Notes: a model not told the origin generated them from the sequence alone. A DNA stretch of 64,000 nt from Panonychus citri (GCF_014898815.1 NW_026515521.1:646437-710436), one strand, 5' to 3'. Positions 1 to 12,411 are shown, counted from the stretch's first letter. A program made the numbers and translations.

Positions 1-440
1 TAATTTAGAGCCTAATCATTCAGAATTTTAATAAACTTTTAATTAAATTTTTCTGATAAAAATTTTAGAAATTAAAAAGATTTTGGTGCAAAATTGATTT
101 TTCACTTTTTTACAAAATTAACATTACGGTCTATGGGAAAAAAACAGAAATTAAAATTTTTTTCAAAATCACATGTATTCCTATGGGATTTCGCGTTTTG
201 TACTTAAAACCTGATAACTTTTTTTTGGTTCCTAGTTTTGAAATTTTGTAAAGTACATCTTGTGAATTGACTTTTAACCTATGAATTGTGTGATTTACAA
301 TAATTTTTCTCCGTCCGTTTGGGTACCAGGTCAATTCTCCATAGACGTGTTTTTTTGCACAAAAAACCCGTTTTTTGGAAAAAAATTTTTAATTTCTAAA
401 ATTTTTGGCTCTAAATTAATCAAAAAATTTTAAAAATTAA
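1..440. repeat. Imperfect foldback (inverted) repeat
   Basis: The left end (TAATTTAGAGCC followed by AATTTTAGAAATTAAAAA near 60-80) recurs in inverted orientation at about 388-420. The left arm carries an extra stretch of about 45 bases between the two matching blocks. The interior is very AT-rich with homopolymer runs. No transposase is visible, so this looks like a non-autonomous foldback or MITE relic, possibly cut by the window edge. Confidence 0.5.
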
Positions 441-585
441 TTGTCCAACTAATCGCAATTAAGCGTCAAAAACGTTCAAATGTTTTATGTACCGACCTGT
501 AAATCGACCTGGAGTATCAATCGAGCTTCTAGTATGAACGAAAAGATTTTCTTCATGTTATAGAGACCAAAGTGACCAAGTGATT

Positions 586-1848
586 TTATTGTAAGTCACA
601 TTCAGCTTGCTTAAGGTTTCCAAAAACCAAAGGGTATTGATTTGTCAATTTCATGGTAAGATGTTCAATGATAAAAGCGAAAAACGCGAGAAAATTAAGT
701 GACACATAAAGATACAGAAAACCAGAAAAATTAGAATAGTTAATTGGTCGATATGAACTTTGAGGGTGAGTATTCAGCTTTTCGAAGTGGCAACATTGTG
801 GGTAGTATTTTCTTATCGAAGGAGCATAAAACCTGCTTATCATTCGGTCTACAGTGGCAGACCAAAGTCCTTGACCGATACCTGCATATGAACATTTAAT
901 CATCCAACGTTTCTTATGAGGGTTCGTGGTGTTATAAATGAGTGCATACAAATCTTCATAATAATAACGTGTTCCAATATGATAGAGAAAATTATTAACT
1001 CCGTTCATTTGCATCTTTACAATACAAAGATTTTTTAACAGTGATGATACTCCAAAGTCTGTACCAAAATGTGTTAAAATTGGTTTATAAAGATTTTTGG
1101 GAAAATATTCAAAGATTTCATCAGTTGTAATAGAAATTAGGGGATTTGATAAACCATATCTTTCATTTGCTCGCTCCAGGCAATTGTACCCGGCAAAAGT
1201 AGTACAATTAACTTTGGGACGAGAATACAAGTCAGACCATTTGTTGACTGGTGTTGGTCGAAGGGATATCAATAATTCAGTCGTGAACGATGTTGAAAAT
1301 AGATGGAAAATGTATTGAACAGAAAATGAACAAGAAAGAAACAAGAGTAAACCAAATTTACTCTTAAACAGCAATAGAAACTTTTGGAGTCGAGATTTAT
1401 TAATATTCTCGTTTCTATCTCCAATTATCGAATTTGATCTCATGAAATATATCACTGAACCGAGAATAAACAACAACGAGATGAGAAGGTAAACAGAATA
1501 ATTGAAGATTTCAAATGCAGATAGAATTCCCTTGTTAATTGAAGGGGTGGACGAGTTTGGATAGAAATTCAAGAAGGCAATAGCTACTCTTAAACACCGG
1601 ACTTAGTGTAACATTTGTCAATCCATAGCTAAATTCACGGATGTTTTTGTCCTAAATCATCATAATTTCCGATAAAAAATTGAGAGGTGACTTTCATTGT
1701 TACGTGTCTCTGGAATAAATGAATATTCTATTGGAACGTTGCCTAAAAAATTAGAAGCAATGAAAAAATTAGCTAAATAAGCTTTCGGGAGTGGCCTCTC
1801 TTCGTAATCGGTGTAGAAAACTTTAAAAGGATCTTGAGTGAAATTCAT
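586..1848 (-). pseudogene. Ionotropic-receptor-like membrane protein, copy 1 (broken)
   Basis: This is a paralogue of the intact 413-residue gene at 23383-24624. The N-terminus begins MNFTQDPFKVF and continues open to about position 1660. The reading frame then changes at least twice between 1573 and 1665, with TGA and TAG codons in the straight frame. From 1572 a 328-residue frame covers the first membrane helix, the helix ending in HLFSTSFTT, the extracellular Cys-containing segment and the last helix. Every part of the family protein is present but cannot be read continuously, so it is called a pseudogene. It lies in opposite orientation to the other three copies in the window. Confidence 0.8.
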
Positions 1849-2858
1849 TTTCATCACCTCTATACAAACCTTTCAACAATTTAACAAAAGCATAAGCTAA
1901 AATGAACGAAATGAAATCATTACAATTGAGAGTTTTGCTTAATCAAATTTAAAAAAACTACTGAAGGTATAATTTGTTTTGAAAATTTTCTATCACATTT
2001 TATCATTGATTAAATTGTCATCTAAAATTCCATCAATTAATTATGATTTTACAATTAAATAAGATAAATATCAGCAATATCTTCTGTCATCAATTGATAA
2101 TTTATTAGACACAATTTCATTGTAAATGTCTAAATCTTACAAACAGGTATGTTTTTTAATTATTAATATTATCTTCGATTGCCTTTCTATTAATGTCTTC
2201 ATATTCAGAACCAGAGCCAGAACCTGAATATTATGTTAGTGCAGCTGAAAATTGACAAATAACTTTAATTATTGATTATTCAATAAATAGTCCGTTTTAA
2301 TCATTTAAATTTTCACAAATGATAGAAAAATTTATGAGGATTCTAATGATATTAAATAATAGTAAATCCGATAATTAACAGAAAATTAACAACTATTTTA
2401 AGACTAATTGTTGAAAATTATTGAAACCTTAAAGCTAGAAAACAATGTAGACCACTTCATAGATAACCATTACTAATGAAGAAAAATGATTGATCATTGA
2501 CTAATTGTTTCTTCAAATTGAAAAAATTAGAAAAATAATAAAGTTAATTACAATTTTTTCATACCATCAGGTAAGGTATGAGTGGTAAAGTTTGGCAGTA
2601 ATTGAATAATTCTCTGTTCTTAATTTTACTAGTATTTGACATTTCAACAAAATCCAAAGAAAATTATTCAATGAAATTCACTTTTATTATAACAATAATG
2701 TGTATTTATGGTGCTCGAACTTGGCATCAAAAAGTTAAACGTTATATCTTTGTGAATGAGTTTCATGTAAATTAATATTAGATGTATATTTGAAAATTGT
2801 TTTTCGATAAATGTCCATTAAAGTTATTAGATGATAAGTTCGATCTGGTAAAACTTCA

Positions 2859-5800
2859 TTATTTTGACATTTCTTGGTCCAATGTTGTAAGAGATACAAC
2901 CTCTGATATCGAGTAAATTGATCGACTGTAACTCCATCTTTTTAAGCCAAATCCAATTAGAACAAAAGTTAAAATCAATACAATCGTTAACACCAAATGT
3001 CGAACCAAGTGTGATGGGTTTTGAACATAATTCGTGGTACCATTGTAATTTTGAAGTTTAATGAGTAGAATTGATCCTTTTCGATGTTTCTCCAATTATG
3101 TTATTTTGCTCCGGTTTAGTTTTCTCTACAAATTCTTACCAATTCAAAGTTATAAGAATCATTGTTAAAATTAAATGGAAATCACGTCTTCGAATTAGTT
3201 TTTTCGCTCCTTACCTTTCTTTTTCTTATCTGGTGCCATTGGGACAATGGCATTTTCGTATTTTGATGTCCAAGCATCGAGAATTTGGAAATGTGAATCA
3301 CTGACAAGGAATTTGATGCCCCGTAAGGTGAATGCTGGTTTCAAGAGACTGGCTAAAGGTGTTTCTTTGGTAAATGAAGCCAAAGTATCATGGAAATTAT
3401 TGTAAACTAAACAAACAGTTCCAATTGAATCTTCATGGAAGTGGTTGTCCAGTAGAAAGCCTGATGAATTAATTTGCTCAGAATCACAACTAATTACATA
3501 GCTCGTATCGTGTCTTTCAGCTTGTTGGATTAAACAATCATCATCATTTTCTGCATCAATAGAATCAAATTGTGCTAAAGTATTGCGATTAAATTTACGA
3601 TATGATTTCGAGTGTAAATCTGAATTAGTAAAAAGACAATAGATGAATTATTAATGGTTGAATATCAACAAGGTAAGAATGTTACTTACTCAATAGATCG
3701 ATTGCTTCTGCTATTCTGATTGTTGCATTGATGTAAATCTTTGAAGGGGATGTTAAATTTATCGAGATGATCCGTAGAAATGAAATGTGCAAGAAGTTGC
3801 TGATAATTCGTATAAGAGATTTCTCAACCTCGATAAGATTAGGCTCTGATTCTGTATCATTCAAATTATCTATTAGATGGATTTACATAAATCATATTCC
3901 ATAGATGCAAAGAAATAATAGAAAAAAAATTGGATGAAAAAAGTTCTAAGTTGTAAAATTTAGTACTCACCAGTTTTTGCTATTTTCAGGTTCAGAGTAA
4001 TATTAGCAATATTATCACTATCATCGTAACAATTACTGAGTAACTGTTGGTGTCTACGTGATGCTGATGAACGAATCCCATCAATATTCATTGTGAAATT
4101 GAAAAATCTTCTTACTTGTGATATTTTCTGATGAAATTAAGAATGAAATTAAGTTAATTCGAAGATCAAAATCCAATATTCCCACTTACTTTATTTTCAT
4201 ACATTGGATATAAATCTCTGGTCGCATAGACCAGAATATAACCGGAAAAAGTGTCTTCGTCATTGATGGTAACATGAAATTTTTCCTCATATGATAACTA
4301 TTACGAAATATAAGCCCAAAGGTCAAATATCGTTCCGATTATTATTCATCTTGAACTTACCTTTTCAAGCATATATAAAGTTGTAGAAATATTATTATAA
4401 ATAATATCGTTTTCAGTTTTGTAAAATTCAACCGCTCTCCAAACATTAAAGGTAATATTTTTCGGTTCCCATGACTGAATGAAAACAATCAAGGTAACTT
4501 CATTAGATTTCCTTATGATTTAAATGAAGGTGATAATAATAAGACTTACGAGTTGATATTGTCCTTTGTAATCATATTCTAAGTCAAGCCAAGCGACTTT
4601 ATTGAAGCTCAATTGACTGTAGGTCAAGGTGATTGTGTCACTATCGATGGGAATCGGTTCAACTTTGCACTTTCGACCGTTATCCTTATTAGTACCTAGA
4701 ACGTACTTGAGTCCAAGACGATAATCATTGATTGATTCCATGAGAATCCCACCTTGAAATCTTTTGATTGAAGAAATCTCTTCCAGAGTTTCGATAATAA
4801 ACTTTATCCAATAAAAATTAGAGACGATAAAGAAAATTATTAATATAATAATTCAATATTCGAAATTGATTATTTAGAATTGATTACAAGGGATAAATAA
4901 ATCATATTTACCTCACTTGTTGATTTTAATCCAACTGATTGATCAACGAAAGTCTCAGATACATTTACATGATATTCTTGAAAAACTTTACTCCCTGGAA
5001 ACTTTATACCATGGTGAAATAGGTAAGGACAGTTAACTTCAAGAGGAGGCTATTCAAATGAAAGTAATTCAATTCTCAATTAGGATTAAAAAAGTACCGT
5101 AATGATTATCACCTCATACCTGGATGATTTTTCTCCCCGTAGAAAGTTTTGTCACATTTATGTCAAAAAACTTCAATTGAAAATAACCTTGCTCAATATT
5201 GATCTCTTGTAACTGTGAAAAGTTAATAGAATCTGATCCAGTATGACCTTGAGAAAAGTAAAATTTAAGAAAACTAATCATGAACTCGCCCTGAGCCATC
5301 CATCTATGGTATTAGGTATTTAGAAAGACTTACAGGTAAAAGTCAGGGTAATTCTCATATGTTCAAAGTTTTTCTTCATAATCTCAGGAATAGCTAAAAG
5401 TAACGTCTTCCGTCTCGTGTACGAGTTACAATATTCATAAACAGTTACCTGGAAAAGAATTAGTTAAATACATTATTCATTTACTTTTTTGTGAGTGAAA
5501 AAAATCGTAATTATAACGATTCTTACATTCATATAATATTTGGTGACCATGAAGTAGAAATAATAAATACCATTCAGCATTTTGTCCATAAATTTACTTT
5601 CTGTTTCCTCTTGGTTCGCATCCACACAGTTTTCTCCTAAACAAGGATAAGAATATTAGTTAAATCGATAAACAATTGCGTTGAAACTTACCTCTGATAA
5701 TTAAATGTTTTATATTGGTATTATTCAAGTTATGATAAACTGTTATTTCTTCAGACCGATATAAATTTTTAAATTCAGTCAAACCGTTTGCATCCCCTAA

Positions 5801-6061
5801 AGAATCACTGATTATCATTATCTCAGAGAATGAGTATTGTTCAGATTGGCTAGAAGAGTATCGATAACCATAATTTATTAGACCTTCGATCTCGAACTCT
5901 CCTTCTGGTATGGTGACTGATACTAAAATTTTTCATCACAACAATTAAAATCAAGTTAAAACAAAAGAAAACATTTAATAACTAAAAAGGTTCTTACCTT
6001 CACCACAGTTAATGAAATTAATCATGTAAAAGTACAAAATTATAAGCACCATTATGGACAT
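2859..6061 (-). CDS. Orphan single-pass membrane protein, 13 exons
   Basis: I do not recognise the family. Thirteen exons on the minus strand join in phase: 5998-6061, 5692-5922, 5527-5636, 5334-5448, 5120-5247, 4912-5049, 4550-4801, 4361-4474, 4190-4297, 3971-4127, 3690-3869, 3215-3619 and about 2859-3076, giving about 739 residues. Every intron is GT-AG. The start (MSIMVLIILYFYMINF...) is a hydrophobic signal peptide. The body has many N-glycosylation sequons and scattered cysteines, which suggests a secreted or luminal ectodomain. A hydrophobic helix (LVLTIVLILTFVLIGFGL) sits near the C-terminus with a short tail of about 30 residues, so a type I topology is inferred. The last acceptor (near 3077) has a weak pyrimidine tract and is the least certain boundary. 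It lies between a receptor-like pseudogene and an NPC1 fragment. Confidence 0.8.
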
Positions 6062-6390
6062 TCTGATTAACTCAACCTTGCCTTTCTTGAATCACTCAGG
6101 GAAATGTAACAATTATCAAACTTGACTAGTTTGAAGACAAAACCAATTAACAATTACTCAATCAATTTAATTAATTGTTATGATGAAATTGAGATGTCTT
6201 CATCTACTTACAAGTTTGATCTTAATTATTCATCCATTTTCTAGATTTAATTGGGCGAACTGGTGTTAATTATTTCCGTTCACATGAAAGACAAAGGAAA
6301 TGATGAAAATGTAGCTTTAATTTAAACTCTAATTGGGCTGATCAAAAATCTTCACTGACAAGTAATAATGGTGATCGAGCTGATCAATTT

Positions 6391-6639
6391 TCTAGATAAT
6401 TTTTGTTTACCTCCAAATATGCTTAATAGGATTGGTAATAAAACTAGACCATGAAGAGCACCAATGATAACGATACCAAAATACATTCGGAAATAAAAGA
6501 CAACGAAAATTTGAGATGTCGACCAGGCGAGAACCAGAATACCAGCAAATTTGGTCAATGTTATACCGGAAAGAACCGAGGATCCCATTGATGCAAGTGC
6601 CTCTTGTGACCTTTCCTTTCGGGTCTCCTCTTAACGAGT
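6391..6639 (-). pseudogene. Copied fragment of the NPC1 C-terminal coding block
   Basis: About 245 bases match 13017-13265 with only three mismatches by eye, in the same orientation. The fragment encodes the NPC1 stretch from about the EERKERSQEAL-like segment through MGSSVLSGITLTKF to LLPILLSIFGG, that is, the last membrane helices. Similarity stops abruptly at both ends and no upstream NPC1 exon accompanies it. It is a recent partial duplication and is presumably non-functional. Confidence 0.85.
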
Positions 6640-7793
6640 ACCTCGTTCCTTAATAGATGATAATAAGAAACCTCATAAAGATTTAGCAATACATTATATG
6701 TCTTATTATCTGATTTCCATTTAGAATATTAGAAATTCAATAATTTTAATGACCATGAAACCTATTAGATTTAATAACATCTAGTCGACCTCAGAATTAC
6801 ATCTAGCTGAGTCGTAGATGAATTCGTATCATTCTAAAATGTGATACAAATTCAGTAATAAATTGATTATAATTGCCGAATTATATTAATAACATATTTC
6901 GTTTTAATCATTTGTTCATAAAATAAATGTTGTACGAACATATTAATACATGTATCGATAGATAAACGCGTTTTCATCGTCTAAAAGTTCAATGAGCGTT
7001 ATTTTCACCGATTAGATTAATGTAAACCTGAAACTGTTAAGACATCACGATTTTATTATTTCATTTGTTTATATTAATACTTCAGAATATCAATACAATA
7101 AAACAATTTTATGTTTTGTTTGATGACAATTCATTAATTTGTAAAGTAATCCAATAATTTTTTATTTGAATAAAATTATTATTCTCAATACATTTATGAT
7201 GATGTCACATGAAATGATATGAATGATTGTCCCTTTCATTCAACTCGTTATGATTATGTTGAATTTCTTGATTGTTATTAAGTTTTCTATCAAATGAATT
7301 CAGTATTTTAACTCGAAACTCTTTGTAAATTTTTACCATCGAATTTATTAATAACATAAAAATATGGTAACGACAAACTACAGATATTTCTTAAACTCTG
7401 GACTAATATAAGTGTAGAACAGTTTAATTATCTCGCAATTCCAACATGGATAATATTCCTGTGATTTAATTGAAGTGAAAGTCAGCAATCAAATCGATCA
7501 AAATAAAGAGTAGAAAAAGTAAATTTTTCATCATATTTTCAATCGAAACTTGGAAATTGATAATTTGAGTGAGTGAAATTGATATTTTATTTCTTATTGG
7601 AGATACTAATGTCTCTTTAATGTTCGAAATGTTAGACATTTTATCCATTTTGATTTCTTTTTGTGCCGATTTTGTAAGAAAAAGAAACAAAAAATGCAAT
7701 CAACGTCTTCGATTGTCTTTCTATCTCCAGATCCAGAAACACGAAACTGAATATTTTAGTTCAGATTTTAGTTTGGTTAAGTTTTTATCAGAA
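6640..7793. other. AT-rich stretch without a recognised gene
   Basis: Only short shadow frames are present and no splice-linked exons could be assembled. It separates the NPC1 fragment from the second receptor-like pseudogene. Confidence 0.5.
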
Positions 7794-8986
7794 AATGAAT
7801 TTTACTCAAGATCCTTTAAACGTTCTAATGCTTTTAATCCATCCAGTCCATATGTAAAGTTATCCGAAGAATTAACTCTTGAGAATATCTTGAGTCGTGT
7901 TCCTATGAAATTTGAATATCTAAAAGATATAAAAGTGATAATGAAACTTTTGATGACGTTTTAAAATCGGCCAAATATGATATTATTTTTCCAAAGGTAA
8001 CGCCGTTCTTTTTCGACCCGATGATGATTTGGCATTCGGCCGGTGATAGAAAGTAGCGAATGTATCTTCTTGAATATTTACCCAAATTCATCAAGTAGTA
8101 CGATTGACAAGGAATCTTATCATCGTTTGAGTTCATCGAATATTCAATTTATATTTTCATGCTTATCCTAATTATCCTTGCACTGGTAATATATTTTACT
8201 CGATTGGGCTACTTTATCTCTGAGAAATCTTCATTTGATCAATTTCTCGTAATAATCAAAGGTAAATTTGGATTATTCTTGTTTCTTACCTGTTCGTTTT
8301 CTGTTCACTACATTTTCCATCTATTTTCAACATCGTTCACGACTCAGTACTCGATATCATTTCGACCACCTCCAATAAACAAATGGCCTGACTTGTATTC
8401 TCATCCCAAAGTTAATTGCACTGCTTTTGATAGTCTATGTTTCTCAAAAGCCAATAAGTCTTTCGGTGACCAAAATCCAATCGTCACAATTAAATCAGCG
8501 GCAAAACATTTCCGAGAAAATCTTAATCGACCAATTTTGGTACATTTCGAAAGTAGTGCAATACACCGTCAGGTAATTAAACTCTTTTGCCAAGAAAAGC
8601 TTGATAAAAGGAATAGAACCGATTTCCTCGTCCACATTAGCTCAAGTTCCTATTACACAGAACTGACCTCTCTGGCCTATGCTATGAACACGAGCCTTAA
8701 TAAGAAACGTTGGATCATCAGATCTTTATATTCATGCGCTGAACAAGGATATTGTAGTGTTGCTCAGAGTAGAGCAGTAAAAGTGGCTTCAACTAAATAT
8801 CTAACAGTAGATTACCCACCATGTTGGCGATATGAGAAATTGAGTGCTACACCTGATGGTGCATATGAACCGATCACTTATTCCAATTATGCTGATTTAA
8901 TTAAGCTCTTTGTAGCACTTAATATTCTTGCATTGATTGTCTTTTGTATTGAATGTTTCGTTCATCAAATGAAACCCTCGATTTAA
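7794..8986 (+). pseudogene. Ionotropic-receptor-like membrane protein, copy 2 (broken N-terminal half)
   Basis: The family start MNFTQDP is recognisable at 7794, but the next 360 bases contain stops and frame changes. A frame of 275 codons from 8159 to 8986 is open. It holds the helix and conserved segment HYIFHLFSTSFTTQYSISF, the RPPPINKWPDLYSHPKVNC block, the YP-CWRYEKL block and the final membrane helix. This copy is the most diverged of the four. The open C-terminal part could be a late-dying gene, but no functional N-terminus is visible. Confidence 0.75.
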
Positions 8987-9127
8987 TAACCAACACTCTT
9001 GAAACTTATATTATCAAAATTTAAATCAATCGAATATAAAATATTTCTGTTCGAAGCAATTTTTATTCTCAATTAATATCGAATATGTTCAACGAATATT
9101 AATAAAAATGTAATTACAGTTGACCTT

Positions 9128-9222
9128 AAGCGTGAATGTGGAAGTATTAATAATTTGTCTGATTGATTTGCTCGTTAATATTAATCTGAACTCGTTATTA
9201 TCGTTGGATATCATTTGCGCAT
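9128..9222 (+). repeat. Dispersed repeat, copy A
   Basis: The stretch beginning AAGCGTGAATGTGGAAGTAT matches 12219-12312 with a few substitutions and one short insertion. The second copy is preceded by an open coding-like piece with a CxxC motif (ICTFCKREYG), so this may be the end of a decayed transposon or gene. Confidence 0.6.
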
Positions 9223-9345
9223 TATTTGAGCATGTATAGCTCCTGATGCTAATATTATTAACGCTGACTCGTGTAAACAATGAGCTATTTCGAGAAATTC
9301 AGAGAAATTAACACCAGGAAAGCCATCGGCTGAACAAATTTTCGA

Positions 9346-9856
9346 TCAATAAGTGAAAATATCACATGTTCCTTCCTCAGTTCCAGATATTTGGAAATGT
9401 TTACAAATTTCTAGAAGAAGATTTTTCTCAAATTCTGAGGCATCTCTTATGTAGATCATCTTAGGTGATAAGGTCGTTTCCGCGATGGCTTTTTTAACAT
9501 GTGCCAAAGAAACCTGAAATTCACCATCACTCACTATTCGTCCAGAAAAGTCTTCTTCTGCCATCTCAATCGATCGACGGCAAATGTCCAATGCTTTACG
9601 AGCATCTCCAGAAATCGAAGCAACTTTCCTCTTCTTTGCACACCTCTAACAGTAGCTGTTTTACCTGTTCCAGGAACACCAGCACGATAAAGACACTTTA
9701 TTAAGAGAAAAACGAAAAATAAAAAAATTAACATTGAAAGAGAAAATAAAAACCAAGCTTACCCTCCAGTTTGAACAGTAAATTGGGTGATAATGAAATT
9801 ATACAAATTGTCAAACTCATTCTCTCTACAAGGTAATTTATATTCTTTTAGACTTG
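9346..9856 (-). pseudogene. ORC1: ORC1 relic with internal deletion
   Basis: Two pieces of origin recognition complex subunit 1 are joined by an intact-looking intron (9696-9762). The upstream exon reads KLPCRENEFDNLYNFI...QTGG, the region just before the ATPase. The next exon begins with the Walker A motif GVPGTGKTATV. It then jumps within a few residues, with a frame change near 9640-9650, to VASISGDARKALDICRR and the winged-helix region (ending near GTCDIFTY, stop at 9346). About 150 residues including Walker B and the sensors, normally lying between these blocks, are missing. The upstream BAH region and the downstream end are also absent. It cannot encode a working ORC1. Confidence 0.8.
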
Positions 9857-10280
9857 CTGAGCTTCTTAAATTTTGGCAGCAATCTTAAACTTTTCCATAG
9901 TTACAAGATGAAATTGAAAAAAAGCCATTTCTCTGATCAGCTGTTTTGGATACAATATATTTGGTCTGAATCAACGCACAATTACAAACGATATTTTTTA
10001 ATTAAATACAAATTTTATTAACTTATTACACAAATAATTATTTTTACTACAATTTTTTATTTCATTTCAATTCATCAAAACTTTACTAAAATAAAGAAAA
10101 TATTAAACTAACCACTATCTAATTCTTGTGTCTTTTTATAATTGAAGAGTTGATTAAATAAACAAGATGATTCGAGAAGGTTAAATTATTTAAATCAACA
10201 AAGTGAACTGACCTGATTAATTATATTCAGTTAATTAGTTAATTCATCTGCTAATTGTTAAATTACTATTTTTGCTTTTG

Positions 10281-10300
10281 AAAATCAGCGCCTCTGATGC
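10281..10300 (+). repeat. 20-base direct repeat, copy 1
   Basis: AAAATCAGCGCCTCTGATGC occurs here and again, identical, at 10492-10511, 211 bases downstream. It is GC-rich compared with its surroundings, and its reverse complement contains CAGAGGCGCTGAT. Confidence 0.8.
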
Positions 10301-10491
10301 CTTTTGAAATGCGACAAATTAATTAAATCAAGGTTAATAAAGAAAAACAATAATTAGTGTAAGAAAATGTTTGTGATTTTTAATAATAATCATTGTTATT
10401 ATAACAATTTTTTTCTCGTATTTTAATCAAATTTTTTTCAATAAAATTCAATTGATTTCATTATCAAAATTAGCAAATGTTTTGTCATTTA

Positions 10492-10511
10492 AAAATCAGC
10501 GCCTCTGATGC
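10492..10511 (+). repeat. 20-base direct repeat, copy 2
   Basis: This is the exact second copy of the motif at 10281-10300. The flanks differ, so the repeat is short and sharply bounded. Confidence 0.8.
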
Positions 10512-10843
10512 GCGTTCTCCAAAATTACTCCAGATAGACAACAACGTTAATTAAGTTGTGTCTATTAGTATGTTGATTGATTATTATTCAATGGAATATG
10601 TACACTAAATAGAGAGGTGAATTTGATAATTTCTAATTGCGAAAAAACTAAATCTAATCTAATTATCTAAAAATATTGAATGATATGAAATAAATAATGC
10701 TTAATCAACAGCTATCGCGGTTCAACACTTTGAACTTTGCGCCAAAAATTTTCGAGAAAAAGAAATAGGCTTGGAAAGTTCACTGTAAATATTGAAATTA
10801 TTATTAGGTAAATACTGCAAAAAAATGAATAGATAAAATTTTC

Positions 10844-11473
10844 TTACACAATATTGCGATCCAGTATAACCGGAATTTCATGATCAATCATTTGGTTGAC
10901 CACTTCCGCAGCAGTATCGGTGATCATTTTGGCCATCGGGTTATTAAAAACCATAGTATTTGATTTAATCGCGTTGAACGGTTGACCGAAAGAGTGTACA
11001 TCTCTTCGAAATTTTTCCAACTCAACAGTGACCGCAGGAACTTTATGGTTATCTGCTGATGCCAGTTCTGATTCACTGTCAGAACCAGTGAATGAATGAA
11101 TGAGCCAACTTCGTGAACCCTTGTAGCTCGCATAGCACAAGTATCAGGCCAATGTCCAGTTAGAGTTGAGTAAATCCCGTAATGTGAACTGCGATCGTTA
11201 CACATAACGGGCATAGCACCTGGTAATGTGTCGAGCCTCGTCCTGGCCAGCTTTACCAGCAGCAACGAATGTGCTGTTACAAATGCAACCAGGATACCGA
11301 CAAGTTCTATTGGTATCGAAGAATGTTTTTGCCCAAGCGTTTAAGGTCTTTTGTGAGACACCAGATTCTTGCTCAACGACGAACACTTGGTAACTGTACT
11401 TACCGAAGGAATTGTCTCGCTTCTTTTTTATTTCATGTTCGTTTATGTTACAATTAGTGAAGATCCTGACCAC
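10844..11473 (-). pseudogene. Unrecognised broken coding segment
   Basis: Three overlapping minus-strand frames of 91, 113 and 98 codons follow one another with coding-like composition richer in GC than the surroundings. The first frame has a Cys-containing stretch (DTNRTCRYPGCICN). The last contains VPAVTVELEKFRRDVHSFGQ. Coding appears to pass from frame to frame near 11240 and 11110, which suggests a single protein broken by indels. I do not recognise the family. A transposon protein or a decayed host gene are both possible. Confidence 0.4.
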
Positions 11474-11879
11474 AATAAAAAAAGTTAAATAATAAATACT
11501 AATTTAATTAAAATCCTTATGATCAGTAAACTTACCAATTTTCAAAAGAGTTATCCTTCTTCGGGATAGTGTTTTCTTTTAAAATTGAAAACATTTTCAG
11601 AATGGCCGAAATCGAGATTGCTGCCGATAAATCGGCGTTTGATTAAATTTTGATCAATACCACTAGCTCCAGCGGCTTTTTCGTAAATGATTTTTACTCG
11701 TAAAGGTAATTCCAATACACCAGTATTTGACCGCCTAGCCCCTACTCCTGGAATTACATTTCGAGATCCAGATTGAGAGCCCGAACTATCAATTCTCGAC
11801 TTGCACGACCAGAACTTAGAGATCGTGATCGTGAGCGTCGAACTGTAACTTCTGAATTTGCTCGACCAGAATTTGAAGA

Positions 11880-12125
11880 TTTGCTCGATCCATCGAGAAA
11901 ATATCGAACCATTTATCGAGAAATATCGATATTTTCTTCTCTTTCTTTTTCACTTTCTTTTTTAGCGCTTTTTTTGAAAAACAAAACATAAAAATCGAAG
12001 TGTAAGTTCCTCCCCTTTACTCGGTCTTTTTTCTTTCTTTTACCCCTCGATTAATCAGAACACTTCTCGATATTTCTCACCTCAAAAAATCTCGAGAAAT
12101 ATCGATTCTCGATTATTCTCGCAAC
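11880..12125. repeat. Clustered copies of a TCGAGAAATATCGAT motif
   Basis: TCGAGAAA(A)TATCGA variants occur near 11895, 11917 and 12101, and inverted as CTCGATATTTCTC near 12065, with CTCGATTATTCTCG following. The clustering of both orientations around a pyrimidine-rich spacer suggests the ends of a small inverted-repeat element or a decayed satellite. Confidence 0.5.
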
Positions 12126-12218
12126 AACACTAGTGACTGATCAGGCGAAACCGGAATTAGAAGCTGCAATTCGTCATCTTCAATCAAAATATGTCACTTG
12201 GATTTGTACTTTTTGTAA

Positions 12219-12312
12219 GCGTGAATATGGAAGTATTAATAATTGGTCTAATTGATTTCTCTCGTCTCGAATTTTAATATTAATCTGAACTTGTTATTAT
12301 TGTTAGATATCT
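12219..12312 (+). repeat. Dispersed repeat, copy B
   Basis: This is the second copy of the repeat at 9128-9222. The preceding bases (about 12130-12215) read as an open frame ending in CTFCKREYGSINNWS and a stop, so the repeat includes the 3' end of a coding relic. Confidence 0.6.
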
Positions 12313-12411
12313 TCTTTAAATATTAATAGTTAATATTTTCTTCCATGATCCGTGATCTTAATCGAGAGATGACCTATTAAGAAAGTTTCACGTTCTAAAA
12401 CAATAATTAAA

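Larger units (their letters stand above)
9860..10843. other. Non-coding AT-rich stretch
   Basis: No gene was found. It contains the two copies of a 20-base direct repeat described separately. Confidence 0.5.
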
